A stretch of DNA of 64,000 bases, taken from Pseudomonas putida NBRC 14164. GTDB taxonomy: Bacteria; Pseudomonadota; Gammaproteobacteria; Pseudomonadales; Pseudomonadaceae. The number at the start of each line of letters is the position of its first letter. The first letter of the stretch is position 1. The position numbers and the translations under genes were made by a program. The stretch spans positions 2,226,501 through 2,290,500 of the forward strand of contig NC_021505.1 of assembly GCF_000412675.1 (NCBI RefSeq), read 5' to 3'. Positions 9,434 through 17,800 of the stretch are shown here, piece by piece. The notes beneath the pieces were generated by a model. The model made no database searches, had not been told where the DNA came from, and was given only the letters and a program-made list of their open reading frames with translations.

Positions 9434-9790
9434 GTGACGCTTCCTTGGGTAGTGGCAGTTTGCCGGTAAGCGAAACGATATGTCCATAAAGACTACATGT
9501 CGATAATGGAGACTTGTACAGGTAAAGCAATGGTGCATATCCGGCGGGCTGCTTGCGGGCAGTTTAGGATGAGTGCTGAAGGCGATTTGGCATCATGGCT
9601 GCCGGCGACGCCGCGCTAGACAAGCCCTTGGCTGCAATCGCGCTGTATCACAGCGGCGATGAACGATTTTGTCAGCATATGCCTGTTTACTTTACATATC
9701 TGTCAGGCTTGATGTGCAAACGGATGGATATGTATGATCAGGCGACACGTCATCTATCGAGGTGCTTGTTGCCACCCTACAGGAGCCGAC
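9434..9790. promoter_or_regulatory. Divergent promoter region with repeated GATATGT motifs
   Basis: This 357-base gap has no credible gene. It contains GATATGT at 9477-9483 and 9727-9733, and the reverse complement ACATATC at 9694-9700. The last two form an inverted repeat about 60 bases before the WYL gene. WYL regulators often bind inverted repeats in their own promoters, so these are candidate operators. This is inference from motif recurrence only. Confidence 0.35.
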
Positions 9791-10669
9791 ATGAAACGCA
9801 CGCAACGCATGGAGCAAACCCGCTGGGACCTGGCCTTGCGCTACCGGTTGATCGAGACGGTGGTCTGGTGGGAAGGTCGGCTGACCACCAATCACCTGAT
9901 CCAGAGCTTCGGCATCAGCCGCCAGCAGGCGTCGAAGGACATCAACACCTACATCAATGACTACGCGTCGAAAAACCTGGTCTACGACAAGCAGATCAAA
10001 GGCTATGTCCCGACCCGACAGTTCAAGCCGCTGTTCATCGACGACAGCGCCAGCGCCTACCTCGACCTGCTCAACCAGAACAACGAACGCGCCCCACATA
10101 TCGAAGGCCTGGCCTTGGCCTATGCCCACACCGAAGTGCTGAAGGTGCCCGACCGCTCGGTCAAACCCGAGGTCCTGCGGCCGTTGCTCAAGGCCTGCCG
10201 CGAAAAGCGTCGCCTGGACATCGACTACGTGTCGTTCAACACCCCCGAACTCGAGGGACGCATCATCGCCCCGCACACGCTGGTGTACACCGGCATGCGC
10301 TGGCACGTGCGGGCCTATTGCGAAAAGAACCGCATGTACCGCGACTTTGTACTCAGCCGTTTCCGTGGTGTGCCAGATGTGCACGAGGAGGAGACCGAGA
10401 ATGGTATCGACCAGGACGTGGAATGGAACACACCGGTCGATGTGATCTTCAAGCCGGACGAACGCCTGACACCCGCGCAGCGGGCCATCATCGAGGTGGA
10501 CTACGGCATGACCGACGGGCAGTTGGTGGTGGGCAGCTCCCAGGCATTGGTCAAGTATGTGGTGAAGCGCTTCGGGGTGAACCCCAACATGCATGATGCA
10601 AGGCCCGAAGCGCAGCAGCTGGTGCTGGCGAACCGGGCCGAACTGAAGCCTTGGCTGAACCTTGATTGA
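9791..10669 (+). CDS. WYL-domain transcriptional regulator (BrxR/CapW-like architecture)
   Basis: A 292-residue regulator. ATG at 9791 follows a perfect AGGAG. An N-terminal winged helix (about residues 15-75) has WWEGRLTTNHLIQSFGISRQ followed by the recognition-helix segment beginning QASKDINTYI. The WYL core lies at about 125-200 (RLDIDYVSFN, HTLVYTGMRWHVRAYC, then YRDFVLSRF), with a C-terminal WCX-like extension (VVKRFGVNP). This layout matches single WYL repressors found in front of BREX or CBASS defence operons, but no such operon is present here. The next gene is a 235-residue coiled-coil membrane protein of unknown function. Confidence 0.8.
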   Translation: MKRTQRMEQTRWDLALRYRLIETVVWWEGRLTTNHLIQSFGISRQQASKDINTYINDYASKNLVYDKQIKGYVPTRQFKPLFIDDSASAYLDLLNQNNERAPHIEGLALAYAHTEVLKVPDRSVKPEVLRPLLKACREKRRLDIDYVSFNTPELEGRIIAPHTLVYTGMRWHVRAYCEKNRMYRDFVLSRFRGVPDVHEEETENGIDQDVEWNTPVDVIFKPDERLTPAQRAIIEVDYGMTDGQLVVGSSQALVKYVVKRFGVNPNMHDARPEAQQLVLANRAELKPWLNLD

Positions 10670-10845
10670 AGCTTGGGCAACGGCAGGTAACGGGGCCGCA
10701 GGGCAGGTGCCTGTACTGCACGCGGCCACGCAGTGCAGACCTCCCCGTTACAGATCAACCACTCAAATCTCTCGTTCATCAGTGGATCCAGTGATGCCAA
10801 TTTGATAGCTTTCCGCCCCTTACCGCTGTATCCGGATAGGAATTG

Positions 10846-11553
10846 ATGAACCAGCTATACGAACACGGCACTCTGACCCCGGTCGCGAAGCCGATTGTGG
10901 ACAGGGTGATCGAGACCGCCCTTGGCAGTCTGGACGCTACTTCCGATAACAAGGTACTGCGTGGCCTCAACGATGCGTTGGCGGGCGAAATAGAACGTTT
11001 GAACGCAGGCGTCGCGACCCCGGATGGCGACCTGCAGGGGCCACTGAGGGTGTTGCGCGAACTCAGGCAACAGCTCGACGAACTGCTGGCGCTGGCCGAT
11101 GGTCATGCCTTGTGCAGGCAAGCGGTGGAGCGCCTGGCAAGTGTGCAAGGCCAGCATGAAATCGAAATGGCCGCGCTGCAGGCCAGTGCCGAGGTGCAGA
11201 ACCGCAAGCTGGTGGCAAGTACCTTGGCCCGCGTGCAAAAGGAAGGGGCAATCCGCAAGAGCCTTGAGCAGTACCAGGAGCAGCTGGCCGCCAGCAACCT
11301 GGCACGGGAAGCGCTGTCTACCACGGTGACGACGGCTTTGAAGAGGCTTGCGCTGGCGACCAGCACCCAGGCTCAGCGCGTTGATAGCGTCGAGACGCAT
11401 TTGGCCAGCCTGGTGGAGCGCCAGCGTGAATGCGAGCTGCAATTGCAGCAGGTGTGCGGGACGGGCTGGGCGGTGTATCTGGAGCGCAATGCAGTGCCGC
11501 TGGTGGCGTTGGCGGTGGCTGTGTTTGCGCTGGGGCTGAACCTGTTCGGTTGA
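10846..11553 (+). CDS. Coiled-coil protein with C-terminal membrane anchor
   Basis: A 235-residue protein of unknown function. The start at 10846 follows AGGA. Long amphipathic helices with heptad pattern occupy about residues 25-205 (LRELRQQLDELLALAD, LEQYQEQLAASNLAREAL, VDSVETHLASLVERQREC). They are followed by a single C-terminal transmembrane helix (NAVPLVALAVAVFALGLNLF) with almost nothing after it, a tail-anchored layout. It follows the WYL regulator gene by 176 bases on the same strand, so co-regulation is possible. Confidence 0.55.
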   Translation: MNQLYEHGTLTPVAKPIVDRVIETALGSLDATSDNKVLRGLNDALAGEIERLNAGVATPDGDLQGPLRVLRELRQQLDELLALADGHALCRQAVERLASVQGQHEIEMAALQASAEVQNRKLVASTLARVQKEGAIRKSLEQYQEQLAASNLAREALSTTVTTALKRLALATSTQAQRVDSVETHLASLVERQRECELQLQQVCGTGWAVYLERNAVPLVALAVAVFALGLNLFG

Positions 11554-11593
11554 ACGCAACTTAACGGCAAACCTGAGGCCTGCGCGGTCGTTG

Positions 11594-11670
11594 TAGAAGC
11601 GGGTTCACCCGCGAAGAATCCTGCACAGTGGATGGCACCGGCTTCGCCGGTGTTCGCGGGCACGCCCGCT
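11594..11670. repeat. REP pair, right arm interrupted by an IS element
   Basis: The first REP (GCGGGTTCACCCGCGAAGA) and an inverted partner (ending TTCGCGGGCACGCCCGCT) are recognisable, but the partner stops at 11670. Its expected continuation, CTCCCACAGTGATCGC, is found 1.17 kb away at 12841. The REP is therefore split by the mobile element between them. Confidence 0.85.
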
Positions 11671-11680
11671 TGTATGGTTA

Positions 11681-11840
11681 GACTTGAAGGGGTGGTGGGA
11701 CTAAATGCCCGATTCTGACTGTTCACAGCAGTACAGACCGTGGGAGACATCGCCCCACCCCTTCCACCAAAGCGCCGATAAAGAATGCATCGTTTGCAAA
11801 CGACGATAGAAGCAAGCCAGCGCCTCTTGGTGAAACCCCT
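11681..11840 (+). ncRNA. Candidate bridge RNA in the non-coding left end of the IS
   Basis: Two consecutive structured loops are visible. Loop 1: outer stem GGGGTGG (11689-11695) with CCACCCC (11755-11761), and an inner hairpin TCTGACTG/CAGTACAGA (about 11713-11737). Flanking it are ATGCCCGAT (11705-11713), resembling the left target ACGCCCGCT, and GTGGGAG (11740-11746), the exact complement of the right target CTCCCAC. Loop 2: stem CACCAA (11765-11770) with TTGGTG (11827-11832), extended by GCGC/GCGC, and an inner palindrome CGTTTGCAAACG (11791-11802). Its left flank carries AAGAAT like the element's right end (TAGAAT), and its right flank GCAAG could pair with the left-end CTTGT. Folding was by eye; the exact RNA ends are unknown. 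Confidence 0.6.
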
Positions 11841-11874
11841 TCAAGCCAAAAAACCATAACGTGAGGAGGCTCCC

Positions 11875-12828
11875 GTGGCAATGCAGGTTGGCAAATTGAT
11901 CGTGGGTGCGGATGTCGCGAAAGCAGAATTAGTGATTCATCACGATGATCGCGATGAGATCATCAAGGTGAAAAATACCAAACCAGAAATCAAGAAATGG
12001 CTGAAGCAACAGCCTCTCAACACGGCAATTGCTGTTGAGGCGACCAATGTTTACCACCTGGACTTGGTTGAGCTGGCCCATAGCCTGGGTTTCGAGGTCT
12101 ATGTCATTGATGGATTCCAACTGAGCAACTACCGCAAAAGCGTGGGTGTGCGGGTAAAAACGGACCCCACTGATGCTCGGTTGTTGTCCCGTTTTTTGAG
12201 AAACGAGGGGGAAGACCTCCGCCCTTGGACTCCCCCTCCCGCCGTCTACGGCAAGCTTCAGAGCCTTCTGCGACGCCGAGCGGCCTTGGTGACTGCCCGC
12301 ACGGCGATGACCCAGAGCTGGGCTAATGAAGCCCTTTTGAAAGCCGCCTTCACAACCTTTGTAAAATCGATAGACCGGCTGGATTTGTTGATCCAAAAGA
12401 AAATTAAAGAAGTGCTGCGCGAAGCAGGGCTGCACGAGCAAGTTGCTCGCTGCCAAGCGGTAGAGGGTATTGGGTTTCTCACTGCGACTGCCTTGGTAAT
12501 GGCTTTTATGCGGGGCGAGTTCAAGAGCAGTGATTCGTACATTGCATTCCTGGGAATGGATCTACGAGTGATTGATTCTGGGCAGAAGAATGGACGTCGT
12601 CGCCTTACCAAGCGAGGCTGCTCAGAAATCCGTCGCCTGCTGCATAACGCGGCGATGTCAGCCAGCCGGACGGCCACTTGGAAAGGGATCTACGAACAAC
12701 ATCGCAATGCGGGTAAAGCAACAACCCAGGCGTTGGTAATCCTGGCCAGGAAGCTTGCACGAGTGGCATTCGCCCTGATGAAGAATCAGGACGAATATGT
12801 CACCAAGGGTGGGAAAGCACCTTGCTGA
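11875..12828 (+). CDS. IS110-family transposase (DEDD recombinase)
   Basis: A 317-residue transposase starting at GTG 11875 just after GAGGAGG; an ATG two codons later is an alternative. The N-terminal RuvC-like domain supplies acidic residues at Asp13 (IVGADVAK), Glu55 (AVEATNVY) and Asp97/Asp100 (KTDPTDARLL). The C-terminal transposase domain has EGIGFLTATALVMA and a serine in VIDSGQKNGRRR (Ser235), the position of the catalytic serine in IS621-like enzymes. Length and motif spacing fit the IS110 group with its non-coding part at the left end. The gene is intact, so the element may be active. Confidence 0.93.
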   Translation: MAMQVGKLIVGADVAKAELVIHHDDRDEIIKVKNTKPEIKKWLKQQPLNTAIAVEATNVYHLDLVELAHSLGFEVYVIDGFQLSNYRKSVGVRVKTDPTDARLLSRFLRNEGEDLRPWTPPPAVYGKLQSLLRRRAALVTARTAMTQSWANEALLKAAFTTFVKSIDRLDLLIQKKIKEVLREAGLHEQVARCQAVEGIGFLTATALVMAFMRGEFKSSDSYIAFLGMDLRVIDSGQKNGRRRLTKRGCSEIRRLLHNAAMSASRTATWKGIYEQHRNAGKATTQALVILARKLARVAFALMKNQDEYVTKGGKAPC

Positions 12829-12840
12829 AAACCATAGAAT

Positions 12841-12862
12841 CTCCCACAGTGATCGCGCAGAC
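12841..12862. repeat. Right half of the split REP
   Basis: CTCCCACAGTGATCGC resumes the REP interrupted at 11670. The same CTCCCACAGTGATCGC string follows an intact REP at about 25742-25757, which confirms the reconstruction. Confidence 0.8.
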
Positions 12863-12899
12863 TCTGACATTTTTAACACGACAGTGGCTCCCGCAGGGC

Positions 12900-13877
12900 T
12901 CAGCGTCGAGCTGCCAGGGCCTCAGGGTTGGCAACGTTCTTTGGCTTTCCTTCGAAAAACGCCAGCACATTGTCGAAGGCATCGCCAAAGTACAGCTCGT
13001 AGCCGTTCTTCTCCACGTACCCCAGGTGCGGCGTACTGAGTACGCGTGGGTGGCGCAGCAGCGGATGGGCCAGGTCGAGCAGCGGCTCCTCCTCGTACAC
13101 ATCCACCGCCGCGAAACCCGGCCGCCCAGCATCCAGTGCCTGTAGCAATGCCCCCGGGGCAATCAGTTCTGCGCGGCTGACGTTCACCAGCAAGGCGTCA
13201 GGCTTCATCTTGGACAGGTCGTCGAAGGTCACCCCGTGGCGTGTCTGGTCGGACAGGCGCAGGTTCAGGCTGACAATATCCGCTTCGGCAAAGAATGCCT
13301 CACGCGAGGCAGCAGCGCGATGGGCATCGGCTTGGGCTGCGGCGCGGCTGCTGTCGCTGCCCCACACCAGCACAGGCATGTCGAACGCCTGGGCATAACG
13401 CGCCAGACGCTGGCCGATCTTGCCGTAGCCCCAAATACCCAGCAGCTGGCCGGCCAGCGCCTGGCCCAGATTGACCTGCCATTGGCCTTGGCGGAAAGCA
13501 TCGATGGCCGGCACCAGTTGCCGGCGGGCATTGAGGATCAGCGCCCAGGCAAGTTCTGCAGGCGCCACCGGCGAGCCGCGCCCCTCGGTCACCGCAATGC
13601 CGCGTGCGGTGCAGGCAGCCAGGTCCAGGTGGCTGGACACCTTGCCGGTCTGGCTGATCAGCTTGAGGTTGGGCAGGCGGTCGAGCAGGGCGGCGTCGAT
13701 GCGGGTACGTTCCCGGGTGAGTACCAGTGCGTCGGCATCGGCAAAGCGTGCTGCAAGTTGCTCCAGCGTGGCCGGCTGGCGCTCATGAAGCACGCTGACA
13801 GCGTGCCCGCTCAGCTTGCCGAAGCAATCGAGCGTGCGGATCACATCCTGGTAGTCGTCGGGAATGACAATGCGCAT
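12900..13877 (-). CDS. D-2-hydroxyacid dehydrogenase family protein
   Basis: A 325-residue NAD(P)-dependent dehydrogenase of the D-isomer 2-hydroxyacid type (glyoxylate, phosphoglycerate and similar). It starts at ATG 13877. The catalytic domain begins MRIVIPDDYQDVI. The nucleotide-binding motif is LLGIWGYGKIGQRLARYA (about residues 144-161), slightly off the canonical GxGxxG because of GYGKIG. Later come LVNVSRAELI with its active-site Arg, the EEEP glutamate (DVYEEEPLL) and the TPHLGY histidine. It appears monocistronic. The exact substrate is not determinable. Confidence 0.85.
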   Translation of the reverse strand: MRIVIPDDYQDVIRTLDCFGKLSGHAVSVLHERQPATLEQLAARFADADALVLTRERTRIDAALLDRLPNLKLISQTGKVSSHLDLAACTARGIAVTEGRGSPVAPAELAWALILNARRQLVPAIDAFRQGQWQVNLGQALAGQLLGIWGYGKIGQRLARYAQAFDMPVLVWGSDSSRAAAQADAHRAAASREAFFAEADIVSLNLRLSDQTRHGVTFDDLSKMKPDALLVNVSRAELIAPGALLQALDAGRPGFAAVDVYEEEPLLDLAHPLLRHPRVLSTPHLGYVEKNGYELYFGDAFDNVLAFFEGKPKNVANPEALAARR

Positions 13878-13938
13878 GGTGGTCTGGCCCTGGCGGTACA
13901 GTGAAGCGTCGAAGATAACCCAACTGCGCGCATCAACG

Positions 13939-14430
13939 TCAGATCAGGATGTAGTCGCTGCGCATCACCACCGGCTCATGCGCCCCTTCGACCAGGTGCA
14001 CGAACTGCCCGCCCACCTGGTCGATTGCCAGGCAGTCGTCGACATCGAGCAAGGCGTCGGTGTGCGGCTTCAGCCAGTGTGCCTGCATGCGCTGCTTGCC
14101 CAGGGCCTTGGCTTCGGTCTTGTTGTGGGCGGCAACCAGCAGGTAGCGGTGCGCCTCGCCGAACACATCGCGCTCGTAACCGCCGAGGTTGATGAAGTAC
14201 AGGTGCAGTGCGCTGCGGGCGGGGGCGTCCGGGCGCAGTTCGATCCGTTGGCCGTCCACGCCGTGCACTTCCAGCCACGAATCGATGTGCAAGCCTTTCG
14301 CGCTACCGAACCAGGCCTGGCGCAGCTGCGGGTAAGCCTGTTCGAAGGTGTCGGCCTGGGCGAATACCACGTCGTGGACTTCGATCTTGGCGCCGGGGTG
14401 GCGGCCTCCGAGCATGACGACGTAAAGCAT
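13939..14430 (-). CDS. DUF1543 domain-containing protein
   Basis: A 163-residue protein matching the DUF1543 family by its opening MLYVVMLGGRHPGAKIEVHD and by HIDSWLEVHGVDG, followed by the LYFINLGGYERDVFGE-like stretch. The start at 14430 follows AAAGGAC. No catalytic motif, signal peptide or membrane segment is seen; a role is not known for this family. It reads toward the hydroxyacid dehydrogenase gene on the same strand with about 60 bases between them. Confidence 0.75.
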   Translation of the reverse strand: MLYVVMLGGRHPGAKIEVHDVVFAQADTFEQAYPQLRQAWFGSAKGLHIDSWLEVHGVDGQRIELRPDAPARSALHLYFINLGGYERDVFGEAHRYLLVAAHNKTEAKALGKQRMQAHWLKPHTDALLDVDDCLAIDQVGGQFVHLVEGAHEPVVMRSDYILI

Positions 14431-14509
14431 GGGCGGTCCTTTGCGTGGCATTGAGTGAAAGTGCATTGTACCCAGCCACAGCCAGTTCGATGAAGCGATG
14501 CCTGAGCAT

Positions 14510-14580
14510 TGTTGGAGCGGGCATGCCCGCGAAGCAGGCCGCGCGGTGGATGGCAGGGGCTTCGCCCTTCTCGCCCGCGC
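14510..14580. repeat. REP-like palindrome
   Basis: GGAGCGGGCATGCCCGCGAA is a typical REP head, followed by a degenerate partner (TCGCCCTTCTCGCCCGC). It lies between the DUF1543 gene and the LysR gene. Confidence 0.6.
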
Positions 14581-14644
14581 TGCCGTTGGCTTACTCGAAT
14601 GCCACCGTGGCACTGTGACGCCTCGCCGGGGACGAGTCCACCGA

Positions 14645-15556
14645 TTACAAGGGATTGCGCAGGCCGCCAGACAGGTGCTCTACCAGAAAATCCACAAACA
14701 CCCGCACCCGCGCCGGCATCGCCTGGCCACCGACGAACACCGCATGGATCGGCTCGCGGTCCTCAGGGTTGTACGCCTCCAGCAATGGCACCAGCCGCCC
14801 GCTGGCCAGGTCGTCGACCACCGTGAAGGTACCGATGCGTGCCACGCCGGCACCGATCCTGGCCAGTTGCGCCAAGGCTTCGCCGCTGCTGCATTCGATA
14901 TTGCCCGTCACCTTCAACGAGAATACCTGCCCGTCGCGGCGAAACGGCCAGTCGGGCGCGGCACGGCGGAAGTTGAAGCGCAGGCAGTTATGCCGGGCCA
15001 GGTCTTCAGGCTCAAGCGGGGTGCCGCAGCGTTGCAGGTACTCGGGCGAGGCAACCACCACCTGGCCGGTTTCACCAATGGCGCGGGCGCTCAATGAACT
15101 GTCCGGCAGGTGCCCGAAACGCAATGCCACGTCGGCCTGGCCGCCGAGAATGTCGGCCACTTCGTCACTGAGGGTAAGGTCAACCAGCACTTGCGGGTAA
15201 CGTGCGCTGAAGGCCGCCAGCAGCGGTACCACGGTCAGCCGGGCATGGCCCAGCGCAGCGCTTACCCGCAAGCGCCCGCGCGGCACGCCCTGGTCGGTGA
15301 TGGCTTCTTCCACTTCGAGCATGTCGGCCAGCACCCGCCGTGCACCGCGCAGGTACGCCTCACCCTCGGGGGTGAGGGTGATCGCGCGGGTGGTGCGCAG
15401 CAGCAGGCGGGTGCCCAGGCGCTGTTCGGTGCGGGCGATGATGCGGCTGACCGCAGAAGGCGTCAGGTTCAGTGCCCGCGCGGCGGCCGACAGGCTGCCT
15501 TCTTGCGCCACCCTGGCAAATATCTCCATCTCGCCGGATCTTCCACTGAAGTCCAT
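14645..15556 (-). CDS. LysR-family transcriptional regulator
   Basis: A 303-residue LysR regulator starting at ATG 15556 (MDFSGRSGEMEIFARVAQEG). The winged helix-turn-helix occupies residues 8-67 (SLSAAARALNLTPSAVSRII). The effector domain runs from GRLRVSAALGHARLTVVPLL to the end. It resembles the CrgA/AaeR-like branch. It is divergent from an MFS transporter gene whose start is 95 bases away, the standard layout of a LysR regulator controlling its neighbour. Confidence 0.9.
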   Translation of the reverse strand: MDFSGRSGEMEIFARVAQEGSLSAAARALNLTPSAVSRIIARTEQRLGTRLLLRTTRAITLTPEGEAYLRGARRVLADMLEVEEAITDQGVPRGRLRVSAALGHARLTVVPLLAAFSARYPQVLVDLTLSDEVADILGGQADVALRFGHLPDSSLSARAIGETGQVVVASPEYLQRCGTPLEPEDLARHNCLRFNFRRAAPDWPFRRDGQVFSLKVTGNIECSSGEALAQLARIGAGVARIGTFTVVDDLASGRLVPLLEAYNPEDREPIHAVFVGGQAMPARVRVFVDFLVEHLSGGLRNPL

Positions 15557-15650
15557 TTGTGCCTCGTGCGCAAAGGTGGTTGGCAAAAAAGCAGTCTAGT
15601 GCGCTTTTGAAATGGATCGTAGCATTTGCGGCATAGATAAGGAGCTTGCC

Positions 15651-16826
15651 ATGCGTATCAATCCGCCTCTCGTCGCACTTGCCATCGGTGCCTTTGGCAT
15701 CGGTGTCACCGAGTTCGCCCCCATGGGCATGTTGCCCAGTATCGCCACTGACCTTGGCGTCTCCATCCCCGCTGCCGGGCTGCTGGTCAGTGCCTATGCC
15801 ATTGGCGTGCTCATCGGCGCACCGCTGATGACTCTGGCCACGGTGAAGATCCCGCGGCGTTATTTGCTGATCGGGCTGATGGCCATTTTCACACTGGGTA
15901 ACCTGATGTCGGCCCTGGCCAGCGATTACACCAGCCTGCTGGTGGCCCGTGTGGTCACCTCGCTCAACCACGGTGCCTTCTTTGGCATCGGCTCGATTGT
16001 CGCGGCCAGCGTGGTACCGCCCGAGAAGCGCGCCGGGGCGGTGGCGGCAATGTTCATGGGCTTGACCCTGGCCACCATCGGCGGCGTGCCGCTGGCGACC
16101 TGGTTTGGTGAAATGCTGGGTTGGCGCACGGCATTCTGGGGTATTGCCGGGCTTGGCCTGGTGGCGATGACCACGCTCTGGTACGCGCTGCCCAATGTGC
16201 CGTCGCCCAAAGGTGACGGGGCCATGGCCGAAATCCGGGTGCTGGGCCGCGGCCCCGTACTGGCGGCGTTGCTGCTGACGGTGGTGGGTTCCAGTGCGAT
16301 GTTCACGGTGTTCACCTACATTGCGCCGATCCTGCAGAGCGAGGCGGCGGCGTCCACCACCTTCGTGACAGCCATGCTGGTGTTGTTCGGTGTGGGCCTG
16401 ACCTTGGGCAACGTGTGGGGCGGCAAGGCGGCAGACCGCTCGATCGACCGCACGCTGATCGTGTCGTTGGCGTTGTTGATTGGCGTGCTGCTGGTGTTCC
16501 CGCTGGTGCTGGACTGGCCGCTGCCGACGGCCTTGGCGATCCTGGTGTGGGGCGCGGCCAGCTTTGCACTGGTGCCGCCACTGCAGATGCGGGTGATGGA
16601 GGCAGCCAAGGATGCGCCCAACCTGGCATCGGCGGTGAACATTGGTGCATTCAACCTGGGCAATGCGATTGGCGCGGCGCTGGGTGGCGCAGTGATCAAC
16701 GCAGGTTTGGGCTACCCGGCGATTTCCCTGGCGGGCGCGGCGATGGCGGCGCTGGGGTTGGTGATGGTGTTGCTGTTTGCCTGGCGTGGGCGGGTGGTGG
16801 CAGCGGCGGGGCAGGTTGTGGTGTAA
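15651..16826 (+). CDS. MFS transporter, DHA1 sugar/drug efflux type
   Basis: A 391-residue inner-membrane transporter with about 12 transmembrane helices. The start at 15651 follows AAGGAG. The opening IGVTEFAPMGMLPSIATDLG is characteristic of the AraJ/YdeA/chloramphenicol-efflux branch of DHA1 exporters, and the conserved loop between helices 2 and 3 appears as TLATVKIPRRYLLIG. The divergent LysR regulator upstream probably controls it. The exported compound is unknown. Confidence 0.9.
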   Translation: MRINPPLVALAIGAFGIGVTEFAPMGMLPSIATDLGVSIPAAGLLVSAYAIGVLIGAPLMTLATVKIPRRYLLIGLMAIFTLGNLMSALASDYTSLLVARVVTSLNHGAFFGIGSIVAASVVPPEKRAGAVAAMFMGLTLATIGGVPLATWFGEMLGWRTAFWGIAGLGLVAMTTLWYALPNVPSPKGDGAMAEIRVLGRGPVLAALLLTVVGSSAMFTVFTYIAPILQSEAAASTTFVTAMLVLFGVGLTLGNVWGGKAADRSIDRTLIVSLALLIGVLLVFPLVLDWPLPTALAILVWGAASFALVPPLQMRVMEAAKDAPNLASAVNIGAFNLGNAIGAALGGAVINAGLGYPAISLAGAAMAALGLVMVLLFAWRGRVVAAAGQVVV

Positions 16827-16847
16827 CAAGCCGAGATCGCCGGGGGC

Positions 16848-16955
16848 GCTGTGCGCCCTTTTCGCGGCACAAGGCCGCTCCTACAGGTACAGCGCACGCT
16901 TCAGGTGCTGCGCGGTCTTTGTGGGAGCGGCCTTGTGTCGCGATAGGGCTGAAAT
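16848..16955. repeat. Inverted pair of REP-like repeats
   Basis: CGCGGCACAAGGCCGCTCCT and the inverted copy GGGAGCGGCCTTGTGTCGCG face each other about 40 bases apart between the MFS and GST genes, which converge here. They may act as a shared transcription end. Confidence 0.75.
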
Positions 16956-16978
16956 GCAGTGAAAACCGGGGTTGTACG

Positions 16979-17602
16979 TTAGGGCGTACCGTTACGGCCA
17001 TGCAGGTGATAGGCCGGGCGTTCGCTCAGGCGTTCGTAATAATCGCGAACCGCTGGCAGGTGCGGGTGCTCGAACGGCGTTTCGAACCAGCGGTTGACCG
17101 AGAGGCCGATAGGGATATCGGCCAGGGTGAACTGGCTGCCGGCTACGTAGGCACCGGTGCTGGCCAGTTGGCGGTCGAGGATATGCATGTAGCGCGACCA
17201 TTCGGCGCAACCGGCGGCCAGTGCTTGCGGGTCCTGGTGGGAGGGGGAGTGCCTGACCAGTGACATGAATGCGTAGCTCCACGAGCGGTTCAGGTCCGAG
17301 GCCTGCCAGTCGATCCACTGGTCGATCCTGGCCCGCGCCTGGGCATCGTCGGGGTAGAACGCGGTGGCACCGTAGCGGTTGGCCAGGTAGCGGATGATGC
17401 TGTTGGACTCCCACAAGGTGAAGTCGCCATCCTGGATCACCGGGATCATGGCGTTGGGGTTCAATGCCAGGAACTCCGCGCTGTCAGTGGCCTGGAAGCC
17501 AGAGCCCCAGTCTTCGCGCTCGAATGCGACCTCGAACTCGGCGCAGGCCCACAGGACTTTTCGCACATTGATGGAAGAAGCTCTGCCCAGTATCCGTAGC
17601 AT
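16979..17602 (-). CDS. Glutathione S-transferase family protein
   Basis: A 207-residue cytosolic GST. The start at 17602 ([20 protein letters not shown]) is preferred to longer options because the thioredoxin-fold domain begins there. The glutathione-site segment [20 protein letters not shown] has the cis-proline and the ES pair that bind the gamma-glutamyl group. The all-helical C-terminal domain follows, with [10 protein letters not shown], the N-capping box (TLAD) of GSTs. It is monocistronic and the substrate is unknown. Confidence 0.9.
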   Translation of the reverse strand: MLRILGRASSINVRKVLWACAEFEVAFEREDWGSGFQATDSAEFLALNPNAMIPVIQDGDFTLWESNSIIRYLANRYGATAFYPDDAQARARIDQWIDWQASDLNRSWSYAFMSLVRHSPSHQDPQALAAGCAEWSRYMHILDRQLASTGAYVAGSQFTLADIPIGLSVNRWFETPFEHPHLPAVRDYYERLSERPAYHLHGRNGTP

Positions 17603-17800
17603 GGTGTTCGTCCTGGTGTGGGGGAGGTTGATCGTCCGACACTGGCAGGTGCCGGTCAAGGGGCTGATCGGTGGCAGAGCGCCCATTTCATGGGGTTCGT
17701 GTAGTCCATTTCCGAAAGTGGTTCTTTCCATCCTGCTGGTCATTGTGATGGGGGAGGTGGCGTCCTAGGCTGGGTATGCTCGTAACCCCGAGGAATGGAC

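Larger units (their letters stand above)
11671..12840 (+). mobile_element. IS110-family insertion sequence inserted in a REP
   Basis: A 1170-base element bounded by split REP halves. A CT dinucleotide is present at both junctions (11669-11670 and 12841-12842), as expected for the core of IS110-group recombination rather than a normal target duplication. There are no long terminal inverted repeats, only a 7-base subterminal pair (TATGGTT at 11673-11679 and AACCATA at 12830-12836). It contains a 204-nt non-coding left end and one transposase gene. If the ends were joined in a circle, TTGCTG at 12822-12827 and TATGGT at 11673-11678 would be 17 bases apart, forming a plausible -35/-10 pair at the junction. 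Confidence 0.85.

Noticed and set aside
10679..10845. Possible small RNA or attachment site between the WYL gene and its neighbour
   Set aside because: No stem-loop with a U-run, promoter pair or repeat could be supported in this 170-base gap.
9791..11553. BREX or CBASS defence operon
   Set aside because: Only the WYL regulator resembles those systems; no methylase, ATPase, cyclase or effector gene is present.
15360..16829. Minus-strand frame of 489 codons overlapping the MFS gene
   Set aside because: The composition is His/Arg/Gln-rich without domains, and it runs antisense to a convincing transporter.
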